Source: Macrotis lagotis (Eukaryota > Chordata > Mammalia > Peramelemorphia > Peramelidae). From it: 64,000 nucleotides of DNA. The notes under the pieces were generated by a model. That model was not told the origin of the DNA and did no database searches. It saw nothing but the letters and a program-made list of their open reading frames with translations. The stretch lies in the NCBI RefSeq assembly GCF_037893015.1, contig NC_133658.1, forward strand, positions 889,166,592 through 889,230,591, given 5' to 3'. A program made the position numbers and the translations under genes. Below, piece after piece: positions 1 through 9,961 of this stretch (positions within the stretch are counted from its first letter, which is position 1; every line of letters starts with the position of its first letter).

Positions 1-225
1 AATCACAGAATGAAGGAGAAAAAATAGGTAAACAAATTGCATCTTATAACAACTTCTTGTTAATACTTCACTGAAATTTCTGATCATGTAGACTTCTGTG
101 ACTACCCAGGTCAGATACCCTCTTCTTGTTAGCCCCACTCATACCAGTTCAGATTCTCAAATGCAGGTGTTGAAAGAAAAAAAATCTGGAAAAGTGTAGG
201 GAAACGAATTAAATTTCAGTTGCAG

Positions 226-322
226 AAATTTATTAGCTGTGTAGTCTTAGGCAAGTTATCTTATCTCTGTTTGCCCCTCTGTTGTGAGATCAAAATCATA
301 TAATGATTGTAAAGTGCTTAAT
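226..322 (+). repeat. MIR-type CORE-SINE fragment
   Basis: The core reads like 'ttattagctgtgtagtctt' followed by 'ggcaagttat', the tRNA-distal core of MIR/THER1 SINEs, and then a 'gtaaagtgctt' tail. It is old and diverged. The flanks, 1-225 and 323-426, show nothing I recognise. Confidence 0.65.
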
Positions 323-428
323 ATTTTATTGGCTTATCCTGAACACTACATTATTTCTTTAAATAAATGTAGTCATTCCATACCCGATAACTCTAAAGTA
401 GTTTCAAAATGCCAAAGGTAATAAGATA

Positions 429-1266
429 CTGTATTTCCCTATGTATAAGATGTCTCTTAATTTTGGGACCTGAAATTTGAAAAAATGTTTTACATGAAAT
501 TATTTAACTCAAGTTTTATTTATTATAAAAATCATACAATTCCTCATCACTGTCAAAACTCCCAACCATCAGCTTGTCCTCATCTGTGTTGGATGACAAA
601 TAACTTTCTTAGGAGAGGCTCTGACTGCTCTCCTGTCTGTGTCTGGTCTGTGGTTGACCAGAAGCACTCCCTGGGCAAATCTGGTGCATGAACACATACT
701 TAATCCTTTCCATTTCGTGAACCTCAAGCAACCATTGTGTCCTCATTTGAAATCAGTCATTTTTTTTTTCATCATTAATTCTTCTGGCCTCCTGCTGAAC
801 CATCTTTGTGGACACAGGAATTCCAATGGCCCTTTGCTCTTCAATCCATCTCTTCAATTCCCTCTTGAAATCAGGTCATTTGACTGCTTTGCCTCTAATG
901 GCCTTCTCCTGCTAGGGTGTTTTCAATAGGGCTTCTTCTTTCCACAGCCAGTCTCGGATTGTTTTCTCAATTGGAGGAGGACCAAACTTATTGTTCAGTA
1001 GCCTGATTTCCATTCACTTTTGCAAACTGGATCACTATGGACTTGAATTTAGCACTGAGCCAATCTTTTCTGAACCAATTTTGGGCAGAACATGGCAAAA
1101 TGTCACCTAATATACCAATAACAAATAGAAGCAATGAGCACAAAGACAAGTGCAAAAAAGCAGGAAATGCAAGTAAAAAAATCTGCAACCACTGTAGAAG
1201 ATGCTCCCAGTTTTTAGACCCCAAATTTTTCAAAAAAGGGTACATTTTATACATGGGGAAATATGG
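429..1266 (-). mobile_element. pogo/Tigger-like DNA transposon, full length but internally decayed
   Basis: Imperfect terminal inverted repeats bound this element. The left end (429-484) begins ctgtatttccctatgtataa. The right end (1211-1266), read on the minus strand, begins ccatatttccccatgtataa. Each end is flanked by TA (427-428 and 1267-1268), the target duplication of Tc1/mariner/pogo elements. The interior holds the broken reading frame of a transposase on the minus strand, described separately. At about 838 bp it is much shorter than an autonomous pogo element (about 2-3 kb), so the catalytic DDE region has been deleted. It is old, with several stops and frameshifts. The family name is inferred from the TA target, the terminal repeats and the DNA-binding domains. 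Confidence 0.78.
516..1075 (-). pseudogene. Decayed pogo-like transposase (N-terminal DNA-binding domains plus C-terminal tail)
   Basis: On the minus strand the N-terminus reads AKFKSIVIQFAKVNGNQATE. After a frameshift it continues KFGPPPIEKTIRDWLWKEEA. This is the Brinker/psq-like helix-turn-helix layout seen at the start of many pogo-like transposases. A second block, LKRWIEEQRAIGIPVSTKMV, resembles a CENP-B/Tc5-type helix-turn-helix. The frame ends in an acidic tail (DSDEELYDFYNK, stop at 516-518). At least two in-frame stops lie between the helices, and no DDE catalytic core is present, so it cannot make a transposase. Domain assignment is by eye. A domesticated gene is excluded by the stops and frameshifts. 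Confidence 0.72.
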
Positions 1267-1490
1267 TAAATGATTTTTATAAGTGATCATTTGAAAATAC
1301 AATTGATGTTATCTGAAGTTTTGTTTCAGGTTTCAAGTTTATGATATTGTTTCTGTTATTTTCATATTTCTTAATTCTCTTATATTGTGAAATTTGAAAG
1401 ACCATTGTGACAGAAGTGCTATACATAAAAAACTTTTTAATGTGGATGCTCTTACAAATGAATTAGGCTTCTAAAAGGATGTGGTAAAAC

Positions 1491-1810
1491 TGATGTTTGT
1501 CCTTCATTCTCGAAGAAGACCGTGGCATCAGGGAGGTGTTACCATGACAAGCACATGAATTGGATTTGAGTGAAAGGAGCTGTGCTAAGTCAAAAGCTTC
1601 ACTTTCTCCTCTGGAACCATCTGAATCCAGTGGCCATATATGAATCAGGATAACTGGAAATGACCCTGGATGTGAGACAATGAGGATTAAATGATTTGCT
1701 CAAGATTACACAGCCAGTTAGTGTCAAGTGTCTGAGGCTGAATTTGAACTCATGTCTTTCTGATTCCAAGGTCAGGATACAGTGGATACACTGTGCTATC
1801 TAGCGGTCCT
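1491..1810 (-). repeat. Long CORE-SINE, tail type A ('gaaggacaaaca' end)
   Basis: On the minus strand it runs from a SINE head ('ctagatagcacagtgtatcc') through the core to a tail with 'ccactggattcagatggttc', 'caaatccaattcatgtgctt' and a final 'gaatgaaggacaaacatcag'. The same roughly 320-bp structure recurs at 4160, 9962, 29216 and 55705, so it is a genuine family. The tail is probably shared with an RTE LINE, which is an inference. Confidence 0.85.
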
Positions 1811-1880
1811 ATGGTAAAAATTAAATATTTGAAAACTGTTAAATATTTAATGAGATAGATTTTATTTTAAAGCAGATAGT

Positions 1881-1881
1881 A

Positions 1882-1916
<35 letters not shown>
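1881..1916 (+). repeat. (AAT)n microsatellite
   Basis: About twelve uninterrupted AAT units in an AT-rich context. The DNA from 1917 to 2584 has no repeat I recognise. Confidence 0.97.
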
Positions 1917-1919
<3 letters not shown>

Positions 1920-2584
1920 TTTCACTATCATAGTGAATTTTCATTTGAAATTCTTGACTATTATGGAAGTGTATAGAGTGGTTTAAAGATTTAGCTTTAA
2001 CCTATAAATTTTGAGTCAACTACCAGTATTTGATGAATGTCTGCAGTGCAAGAATATGAATTGTTTTAATTTATAAGTAAAGGATAAATGAAATGTTAAC
2101 TGTTAGGAAAATATCAGGAAAGATATTCAAGCCCTAAATTGTGGTTAGTGAAATATTGCTATATAAGGGATAAAATTACATTTTATTATTGAAATATACT
2201 ATTGAGTATTGATCACAGGGATAGTTTTCTGAATTATCATGAAGCCTGTAGTTTAAAATGGCATGGCTAGGAACTGCTAAAGACAGATCTATGACTTCAG
2301 CATAGCCCAAGTATTATTCTCCTGGACTCTATTTCCCCATTGTGCCATTTCCTGTCTGAAAAGAAAATTTAAATCTTTAGTCTTGCTTTTGATACCCTGT
2401 AACTACATGATTGACTGTCAGATATGACTCATGCCTGGAATGACAGAGAGCTAAGGGAGTCTTTCTAATGTAATAACTGTCTCTTTTATAGCACATTTCT
2501 AAGCTTTATAAGTACAATACTAAATCTATTAAATAATAGATTCATACTGAAACATCTCTGAGAATGCAAGTATGAATATATTAA

Positions 2585-2726
2585 AATTTAAATCTGTATT
2601 TGTGGTCAAATTATGATATAGAGATGATATCCTCTTGGGGCAGGACCTTGGCTCATGTATCTAAGATCCCCTTCTTTCTTGAAAGCCATTTTCCTCACTT
2701 AGAAATTAAACTTCCATTTGATTCCT
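2585..2726 (+). repeat. Left copy of a 142-bp direct duplication
   Basis: Aligns without gaps to 4967-5108 with 5 mismatches in 142 positions (about 96.5% identity). It contains 'cctcttggggcaggacctt' and 'gatccccttctttcttgaaa'. It has no A-tail, SINE box or terminal repeat, so it is either a local duplication or an unrecognised dispersed repeat. Confidence 0.93.
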
Positions 2727-2999
2727 GACTTTCCTGTCTTTATTCTACTCTGTTTGGCCTTGGCCATCCACAGGTTAGAGATTGGTTCTGTTTAGTTGAC
2801 AGAACCCATGAACTTCTGTTATATATTGTTTTGAAGTTTAAATTAAAGTTTACAAGTTAGTCATTGAATTGTCCTGAATATATCCCCTTCTGGTCATTTG
2901 TTTTCTTCTGGGTATATTTAAATATTATTTTATGCTCCCTGTGCTCTTTTTTTTTTGCTTCTCTATTATTTATTATTTCACTCTGTCTCTCCAGTTACA

Positions 3000-3345
3000 A
3001 ATATGTTTCATCCATCCAAGTTAACATATTGGTAATGTCTGAAAATATATATGTCTCATTCTTTACCTCTTCAACAAAAGCCAGGAATCATGCTTCATCA
3101 TAGGTCTTCTGAAATTATAATTGGTCACTGTGTTAATCTGTGTTTTGATGTCTTTCAAAGTTGTTTTTTTACACATTATAGTGGTCATTGTGCAAATTCT
3201 CTTCTGGTCATATGAATAATCTCAATTTCTCTGAATCCTTCATATTGGTCATTTCTTTTGATTCAATAATATCCCATTTTATTTGTGTGCCAAATTTTTT
3301 CAACCATTGCTCAATTGCTGTATTTCCTTTTGACTCTAGATTTTC
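3000..3345 (-). mobile_element. L1 3'-end remnant (old)
   Basis: The plus strand reads 'caataatatcccattttatt' and 'caaccattgctcaattgctg', the complement of the L1 3' region also seen at 36540 and 52860 ('ccacagtttgctaagccatt'). Strongly diverged, no reading frame. Confidence 0.6.
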
Positions 3346-3384
3346 ACTATAATGAAAAGTATAATATTTGTATTTCTCTCTATT

Positions 3385-3660
3385 TTGTCTTCTCTTCCTT
3401 AAAGCTTCAACTCAAGTATTTTGTCCTTCATGAAACTTTCCCTGGTTTCCTATGGTAAAATATTCCTTCCCTTCCCACATTTTCCTTAAGCACTTTTTCT
3501 GAATTTCTCCATTGATGCTATCTCGTATTACTTTCTAGTATGTTTATTTGTCTACATGGCATATATCCTCCTTCCCAGAGATAAGGGACTGCCATTTTTG
3601 CATCTTCCTATTTCCAAATCTTAATCTTGTATATGACTAGATCTTTATAATAAATATTTA
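3385..3660 (+). mobile_element. L2 LINE 3' end
   Basis: Contains the decayed L2 signature: 'cttcatgaaactttccctgg', then 'gataagggactgccattttt' (from 'gagggcagggactgt'), ending in 'taataaatatttacttaatt'. A further L2-like piece, 3676-3741 plus 3907-3950, is split by the SINE at 3742. Confidence 0.75.
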
Positions 3661-3741
3661 CTTAATTAACTAAATTTTGGCTTCCATGCCTGGAATACTC
3701 CATATTGTTATCTTTGCATTTTAATTTCCCTGGCTTCTTTC

Positions 3742-3906
3742 TTTTTTTTTAATTTAATTTTTTTATTTTTGAAGTCAATAGGGTTAAGTGACTTGCCCAA
3801 GGCCACATGGCTAGGTAATTACTAAGTGTCTGAGATTGGATTTGAACGCAGGCACTCCTGACTCCAAGGCCGGTGCTCTATCCACTGTGCCACCTAGCCA
3901 CCCCTC
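3742..3906 (-). mobile_element. WSINE1-like CORE-SINE
   Basis: Reverse-oriented short SINE: T-rich tail at the left, then 'ggttaagtgacttgcccaag' and the head complement 'ctatccactgtgccacctag'. It is flanked by cctggcttctttc (3729-3741) and cttggcttctttc (3907-3919), a 13-bp target duplication with one mismatch. It splits an L2 fragment. Confidence 0.92.
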
Positions 3907-3944
3907 CTTGGCTTCTTTCAAAGTTAAACCTCATGCCACTTTCT

Positions 3945-4155
3945 CCAGGGAGCCATTGGTTTAGTAGATAGAGCACTGGGCTTAGAATCAGGAACACTCA
4001 GCTTCCTGAATTTAAATCTGACCTCAGTCACTTACTACCTGTGTGATTCTGGCAAGTCACTGCATCCTGTTTTGCCTCAGTTTCCCTATCTATAAAATGA
4101 ACTGGAAAGAACTAGTTCCATTCCAGTTTCTTTGACAAGAAAATCCTAAATAGCA
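3945..4155 (+). repeat. Long CORE-SINE, tail type B (RTE/BovB-like tail)
   Basis: Head 'tagtagatagagcactgggc', core 'gacctcagtcacttactacc', then 'cctcagtttccctatctata' and a tail 'agtttctttgacaagaaaat'. The better-preserved tails of this family ('ccagtatctctgccaagaaa') resemble the BovB-derived tail of ruminant Bov-tA SINEs. This may be the MAR1 family; the name is from memory. Confidence 0.8.
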
Positions 4156-4159
4156 CCAC

Positions 4160-4495
4160 AAAGGGCATCTAGATGGTGAGTAGACAGAGCACTGGCCTTG
4201 GAATCAGGAGGGTGGGAGTTTGAATCCAGCCTCTGATACTTATTAGCTGTGTGACCTTGGGCAAGTTACTTAACCCTGATTGCCCCACATCCAGGGCCAT
4301 TTCCAGTCATCATGATTCATATCTGACCACTGGACCCAGATGGTTCTGGAGGAGAAAGTGAGACTGGTGATTTAGCACAGCCCCCCCCCAATTCAAATCC
4401 AATTTATGTGCTTGTCTTAACATCACTGATGTCATGTGGTTTTGTCATAACATCCCTGATGGTTTGATCTTTTTCAAGAATGAAGGACAAACATT
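4160..4495 (+). repeat. Long CORE-SINE, tail type A
   Basis: Complete head-to-tail copy: 'agacagagcactggccttgg', 'ttattagctgtgtgaccttg', 'ccactggacccagatggttc', and an end at 'gaatgaaggacaaacatt'. It abuts the type B copy to its left, so two SINEs sit head-to-tail. Confidence 0.9.
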
Positions 4496-4662
4496 ATAGG
4501 GTCACAAAAATCACACACTACCGAATAGCAACAAAATATTATGCATCAAATTCCAACATGTTACATATATTAGCATTTAGAATGAAAATCATAAGACTGA
4601 GAATTTTTTAAGGAATAGTGGAAACTAAAAGGGTGGGGGTGGATTGAATTAATTGGATCAAT

Positions 4663-4862
4663 TAATAATGATTTTTAGATAACATTTATATAGTGCTTTA
4701 AGGTTTGTAAGGTGCCTTTCCTAAATTATTTCATTTGTTTCTCACAACTCTGGAGGTTGGTGCCATTTTTATTCCCATTTTATAGATATGGAAACCAAGG
4801 AAGGAGATTTCCCTAGGGACATAATTAGTAAGATTCTAAGATTTGAGGTCTTCCCTTCTATT
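4663..4862 (-). repeat. MIR/THER1-type SINE
   Basis: Plus-strand 'acatttatatagtgctttaa', 'attcccattttatagatatg' and 'gaaaccaagg' are the reverse complement of a MIR/THER1 3' half. The left flank, 4496-4662, is unassigned. Confidence 0.75.
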
Positions 4863-4966
4863 CATTAACAATCCCACTCTACTTAAAATAAGTGGTAAGA
4901 TGCTATGCCCTAATACTTTTGTCTGGTGAGAGCATTCAATTCATCAGAAGTGTGAACAATGAATAC

Positions 4967-5108
4967 AATTTAAATCTGTATTTATGGTCAAATTATGATA
5001 TAGAGATGATGTCCTCTTGGGGCAGGACCTTGGCTCATGTAGCTAAGATCCCCTTCTTTCTTGAAAGTCATTTTCCTCACTTATAAATTAAACTTCCATT
5101 TGATTCCT
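4967..5108 (+). repeat. Right copy of the 142-bp direct duplication
   Basis: Partner of 2585-2726, same orientation, 2,382 bp downstream, 5 substitutions and no indels. The similarity stops sharply at 5108. From 5109 to 5624 I see no repeat or gene. Confidence 0.93.
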
Positions 5109-5624
5109 CCTCTATGAATGAGTGAATAAATTAAGGAATGAATCATTAACTTTAGGCTAAATTTGAGAAGTCCCAGATCTATTTAGAAGTGTCTGTTGGG
5201 TGAAAGATTTTCTCCAGACAAGTCCAGTGTTTTTTTTCCTAGTATAGTCCCTATGACTGTTTCACAATCCTTTGGGTTGGAGAGTTGGGGGAGTTCACAA
5301 GGAAGGATGATGAGCCACATATGTGAGAAATTTAAATACAACCCAGCAAAAGAGGGAAAGTTTGACTTTATGTATTTGGACTATTTGAGGCTAGGCCTGT
5401 GATTTCATCCCTGTAGGGAACTCCTAAGGGTAAAACATTTCAATACCCACACAGAGCAGCAACTCTGTCTTAGAGAATTGCTTTGGATTACCACAAGGTG
5501 AATTGTCACCTGTATCAGAGGTGGCATTTACACCCATGGGGTTCTAGATTTCCAGGACAGCTTTCCCTAACCTACTAGGCTATGGTGCTTCTCTTGGATT
5601 GAAAGCTATAATGATACTTCAATT

Positions 5625-5737
5625 ACCATTTTTTATATTTCAGATGAGGGAACTGAAGGGCCAGAGAAGGAAAGAGATGTGCCCAAGATCACAGAAGTCA
5701 CAGAATCATGATTTGAATACAGGTTGTTTGACCCTGA
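5625..5737 (-). repeat. MIR-type fragment
   Basis: The complement of a MIR 3' part ('cagatgagggaactgaaggg', 'cccaagatcacagaagtcac'). It is followed at 5740-5785 by a plus-strand MIR3-like tail that resumes at 6249-6385 ('gagatcattcctagccctaa'). The RPL22 retrocopy splits that MIR3 and is therefore younger. Confidence 0.7.
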
Positions 5738-5785
5738 GCAAGTCTTCTGAACCTTGGTTTCCTCCATTTGCAAGTGAAGTGGTTG

Positions 5786-5800
5786 GACTAGTTGACTTTT
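5786..5800. repeat. Target-site duplication, left (RPL22 retrocopy)
   Basis: gactagttgactttt, identical to 6234-6248. On the retrocopy strand the duplication starts with AAAA after TC, close to the L1 endonuclease preference TT/AAAA. Confidence 0.93.
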
Positions 5801-6233
5801 TTTTTTTGGTTCAAGTTTTATTGGAAATCATATACAAAACATATCCAGACTCAAAAGGGTTTAATCTTCCTCCTCCTCCTCTTCATCCTGGTTGATCTGG
5901 AAGTAGCGTAATTCATAACTCTCCTTGCTATTGGCCACAACCCAAAGTATTTCTTTGTCAGGTACTTTAAATACCTTTTAGAAAAGGACATCTCTGATGT
6001 GATGGTTCTCTTACTCTTGCTTCTCTAGGTGGTTATAACTCCTCCACTGAGGTTGCCAGCCTTTCCATTCACTTTGATTTGTTCTTGTAAAAACTGCTTA
6101 AAATTAGCTGTATCCATAATCCCATCTTCCACAGGATGGGTACAATTAAGGGTGAACTTGAGAACTTTTTTTTGCCATCCTTCATTGCACATTTCTTCAC
6201 AGAAGCCATGGTGCTTGAGCAGGCAGAAAGGGC
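5801..6233 (-). pseudogene. RPL22: RPL22 processed pseudogene (ribosomal protein eL22 retrocopy)
   Basis: Intron-less minus-strand copy of ribosomal protein L22 mRNA (eL22, 60S subunit). The ATG is at 6207-6209 and the reading starts [15 protein letters not shown]. The conserved block with PVEDGIMD and KVNGKAGN is present (as [20 protein letters not shown] and IKVNGKAGN), as is the acidic C-terminus ([17 protein letters not shown], stop at 5861-5863). Three lesions kill it. About 7 nt are missing after the A-run at 6166-6173, shifting the frame. Glu64 is a TAG stop at 6025-6027. About 31 nt are missing near 5948, removing the basic stretch after KKY. An AATAAA signal (complement at 5817-5822) and a poly(A) tail (T-run, 5797-5807) follow. 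Identical 15-bp target duplications (5786-5800 and 6234-6248) flank it, as expected for L1-driven insertion. The short 5' leader (cctgctcaagcacc) suggests a nearly full-length transcript. Confidence 0.95.
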
Positions 6234-6248
6234 GACTAGTTGACTTTT
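6234..6248. repeat. Target-site duplication, right (RPL22 retrocopy)
   Basis: Second perfect copy of gactagttgactttt, directly next to the 5' leader of the retrocopy. Confidence 0.93.
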
Positions 6249-6384
6249 GAGATCATTCCTAGCCCTAAATCTATCATGCGTGATCTTACCATTTGTACTT
6301 TGGACAAAACATTTCACTCCCTTGGGTCTCCATTGCCTCATCTCAAAAATGAGGGGTTTGAATTAGATGACCTTTAAGGTCTCT

Positions 6385-6612
6385 TCTGGGCAGGATGATG
6401 ACTTAGTGGGTAGAACACTAGACTTGGAATCAGAAATCAGGTTCATATTTATGAAATCAAAGTCATCCTCAGATATTTACTAGCTATGTGACCCAGGGGT
6501 CCCCCTGTTTGCTACAGTTTCCTCATCTGGAAAATGAAATGGAGAAGGAAAAGGCAAATCATACCAGTATCTCTGCCAAGAAAACCCCAAATGGGGCCAT
6601 GACTGAACAAGC
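6385..6612 (+). repeat. Long CORE-SINE, tail type B
   Basis: Head 'ttagtgggtagaacactaga', core 'agatatttactagctatgtg', tail 'gtatctctgccaagaaaacc' and 'ccaaatggggccatgactga'. A plus-strand MIR3-like tail ('cctgaaggtcccatctacct') follows at 6613-6735. Confidence 0.85.
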
Positions 6613-6794
6613 GAAAGGTCTTGCCTGCTCTTAAGCTATGATCCCAAGTCAATCTCATACAGGTCTTTATTTTCTCATCTGTAAAATACAGGGGATGACC
6701 TGAAGGTCCCATCTACCTCTTTATCTATAAGCCTCCTCTGACTCCAAGTACTTTGCTTCCTCCCTACTCCATTCTCTTGCCTTCCGATATTCCC

Positions 6795-7165
6795 AGAATA
6801 GAACAATTACAATCAATAAATCATGCAATAAGCATTTTGAAACACTTGCTAGGTGGAGCAGTGAATAGAGTCCTGGGCCTAGAATTGGAAAGATTCATGC
6901 AGGAGAGGCTTCTTGCAGAGAGCAGAATGTGTGTTGGATCTTGCAAGCAGTCAGGGAAGCCAGGAGGGAGAGCATTCCAGGAAAGAGAGACAAATAGTAT
7001 AGAGGATGGAGTCCGATCCTTTGGAAGGAACGACAAAAAAGGTCATTGTTGTTGGACATATAGGATATGGAAGGGAATAAAGTCTAAGAAGTCTGAGAAG
7101 TGGGAAGGATCCAGTTTTGAAGGACTTTTAAAGCTAATCCTCCTTTCAGGATGGAGGAAGCAAGG
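6795..7165 (+). repeat. Composite of old dispersed repeats
   Basis: A SINE head ('ggtggagcagtgaatagagt') at 6850-6900 precedes a purine-rich block with 'gaagccaggagggagagcat' and 'tccaggaaagagagac'. Similar purine-rich text recurs at 12225-12400, 17440-17830 and 26605-27420. It looks like an ancient widespread repeat related to the L2 complement. I cannot name it firmly. The DNA from 7166 to 8090 is unassigned. Confidence 0.5.
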
Positions 7166-8091
7166 ATAAGCTGTGGTGAGAAATTTGAAGATCAAGGACT
7201 GGGCGGGCAGCATATGTATTCCACAAAGGTATTGTTCTATTCAGATTCTTTGACTTGGCACTGAAGCTTTGATGAGAAAGTAACAAGTTGGGAAGTCATT
7301 TTCTGTCTGTTACCCTTTGGGGGGGGAAATGGCTTATCTATCAGGATTAAAGTGAGCTTTTCAAACCAATTAATCAAAGAGTGATTTTCTTCTTGAACAA
7401 TTAATAATGTCATAAAATATGCAGGTTTAACAATATATTTGCATATTTGTAAATCCTCTTTTAACAATTGTTTTATTTCAGGCATCCTAAAATTTCACTC
7501 AGATTCTGGATGGGTTTGGTGACTGACCTAGCTGGCACTAGCCACTTGATATGAAAATGTTGCTCCCTTGGGCGGAAAGGGATTTTTCAGATAAGGTGAT
7601 AAAATATCCTTTTACAAAGGAAAAATAACAATGATTTCCCTTTGTCTAGGTAATGGAGATGCGCAATGTACTTTCATTATGAGGAATACATGAGGTGGGC
7701 AGTGAATAATCATATGGTTAGCATTTATAGAGTGCCTACTATATACCAGGGGGTGCATGAAGTATTCAGGGAGAACTAACACCTCTCATGTGAAGGTTGC
7801 TGAGCTCTTTTCAAGGCTGCTTATTCATGTTTGGTGATCTCCTTCACCCAGTTCTCACCTGTGACTTCAAGAAGCTATAACATAAAGAGTGGGCAGACCT
7901 TAGGTAAAATTTTCTCTGATAGATCTCAAACCCATTGATTAGATAGAGGGTCTACCCCAAGCAAATGAAGACTTTCCCTGGTAGATGAGAACATTTTGTT
8001 TCAATAGCCATGAAGGTGGTTAAACAGGTGTTGTGTAGGGTTTAGAGTTTGTTTGAGATGATTCCAATGTCATATTCTTCATCCTGGGGCA

Positions 8092-8256
8092 GTGACAGTC
8101 TTGAATTTTGTCTTGCCATTAGACTTTGATGACTCTGGAAGAGAGAGCCAGGCTAACAACTTCATGCAACTCTGCCTCACTTAAATCTAAATTCATACAA
8201 GAATTAAGATGTCATTTGTGATATCATTGGTCCTCTTTGCAAAGGAAGGATGAACA
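8092..8256 (+). repeat. SINE tail, variant of type A
   Basis: 'gatgactctggaagagagag', 'tctgcctcacttaaatctaa', 'gatatcattggtcctctttg' and a terminal 'aaggaaggatgaacaaa' are a diverged relative of the type A tail. The tRNA-like head is absent. Confidence 0.7.
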
Positions 8257-8500
8257 AATGTACCAGGGACTATGCTCAGCATTTTACAAATATTATTTCA
8301 TTTACCCCCATAACAATGTTGGAAGGTAGATATTGTAATTATTGTAATTAGATATTGTGGACTGGAGGTAGATATTGTAATTATTGTAATCATTCCCATT
8401 TTGCAATTGAGGAAACCGATGTAGAATGAAGTGACTTGCTTAGAATCACACAGCTAGTAAGGACATTAGGTCACATTTGAACACTGTGCCTAGCTACTGT
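8257..8500 (-). repeat. MIR-type SINE with internal duplication
   Basis: Complement of MIR ('gaggaaaccgatgtagaatg', 'cacacagctagtaaggacat'). Inside it, ggtagatattgtaattattg occurs twice (8324 and 8367), a small tandem duplication. A plus-strand MIR3 tail follows (8500-8615). Confidence 0.78.
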
Positions 8501-8615
8501 ATGTGACCTTGCGTAAGATCATTCCCTCCTCTGGGTTTCAGGTTCCTCCACTAAAATATGAGGGAGATGGTCTAGAGGCTAAGGACCCCTCCAACTCAAG
8601 ATGTGCAGTCCTATG

Positions 8616-9317
8616 GATAGGAGCTAGATTAAGGATTCATGAGGGATAAAAATCATTATTACCTTTGATTTCTAGTATGTTGATTTTATAATGAATGAAA
8701 TGAATATTTATGCTGCACTGATCTTTAGAATTGTGAGTTTCTTCCTGAACTTACCCTACTCAAAAATGAAGTCTGTCTTAGTCTCAATTGACTTAAATGT
8801 GTAGTTAGAAGGAAGTGGTACTTTAGTACCTGCTCCTAGCCTTCCCTTTTCCCTACTTTTCCCCTGTCCTCTACTACATTTCCTTCTTATTCCTTTCATC
8901 CCTTCCTCCCCCAACATCTACTTGCTAATCTGTGTAAGTATTCTGGGACTCATTTGTTGACTATAAACCAGTGACCGGCTTAAACTGGACAAGACAATTT
9001 CCGTCTTTGCTTGATGTTTTAAAATTAGAGGTAGTTTGATCTTCCCCAAGGGCACCACTAACCCAGTAGTCCTTATTTGGATGGTTCTGGTTTTTTAGCC
9101 AAGATTACTGAAGGCAGTTGAGGCTCATAAAGCAATTAGTGCTGCTTAATTGTCAGAGAGAAACCTGAAGGACAACCCTCTTTCCTCAGCTGCAGCCAAT
9201 CTTAAGGCTTTCCCCTACTAGCCTGAATTTTTTTTTCTTCATCTTTGTAAAAAATAAATTTAGGTACTAAAGAGAAGGCCAATTTGACCTTATTTATTAA
9301 CAGTTGTATATATCACT
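8616..9317. other. Repeat-poor stretch
   Basis: No SINE, LINE or long frame. The part 8930-9230 is homeodomain-site rich ('aaagcaattagtgctgctta', 'aattgtcagagagaaacctg') and looks like conserved non-coding DNA. That is only an impression from composition. Confidence 0.35.
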
Positions 9318-9319
9318 TT

Positions 9320-9471
9320 TTTTTAGGCTTTTTGCAAGGCAAATGGGGTCAAGTGGCTTGCCCAAGGCCACACAGCTAGGTAATTATTAAATGTCTGAGG
9401 CAGGATTTGATCTCAGGTATTCCTGACTCCAGGGCTGGTGCTCTATCCACTGTGCCACCTAGCTGCCCTTA
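9320..9471 (-). mobile_element. WSINE1-like CORE-SINE
   Basis: Complete reverse copy: 'tttttgcaaggcaaatgggg', 'gcccaaggccacacagctag', and head complement 'ctatccactgtgccacctag'. Little diverged from the copies at 13182 and 22502. Confidence 0.93.
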
Positions 9472-9511
9472 AGAAATATATCTTACACTGAAAAATGGAC
9501 CTCATTTTTCC

Positions 9512-9640
9512 TATTTTTTTTTTAAATTTAAGGCAATGGGGTTAAGTAACTCACCCAAGGTCAACACAGCTAGGCAATTATTAAGTGTTTGAGGCTGTAT
9601 TTGAACTAAGGTCCTCCTGACTTTAGGGCCAGTTTTCCAT
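9512..9640 (-). mobile_element. WSINE1-like CORE-SINE, 5'-truncated
   Basis: Same orientation as its neighbour at 9320. It ends before the tRNA-like head and is more diverged ('tcaacacagctaggcaatta'). The DNA from 9641 to 9960 is unassigned. Confidence 0.82.
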
Positions 9641-9961
9641 TATTTTTATTTACATGTCACAAACTTATGAAAGTTTGAGAATTCTTAGAATTCTGAGACC
9701 CGACTAGAGACTAAAGACTCATTGAAAAGACAATTCTGAAAAAGTGACTTTCCTTAAAATGGTTTAAATATAGTTCCCTTTCATCTATAGTTCCCAGGTA
9801 GCTTCAGAGACAGTATCTAACTTCTCATGTTTGTATTGGATTTTAGTGAATTTCCCTACAACTTATTTATTGTCAAAAACTTTACTATTGAGTTTTAAAT
9901 CATATAGGCCCTCCATGGAAGCAGTTAGATGACTCCAGACCTTGTTATTCTCATTAGATGA

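Noticed and set aside
5801-6233. A working RPL22 or RPL22L1 gene
   Set aside because: There are no introns, two frame-disrupting deletions and a premature stop at codon 64, and a poly(A) tail with a target duplication shows retroposition.
6753-7169. 138-codon plus-strand frame
   Set aside because: It lies in a composite of old repeats, and the opposite strand is also open (6821-7036).
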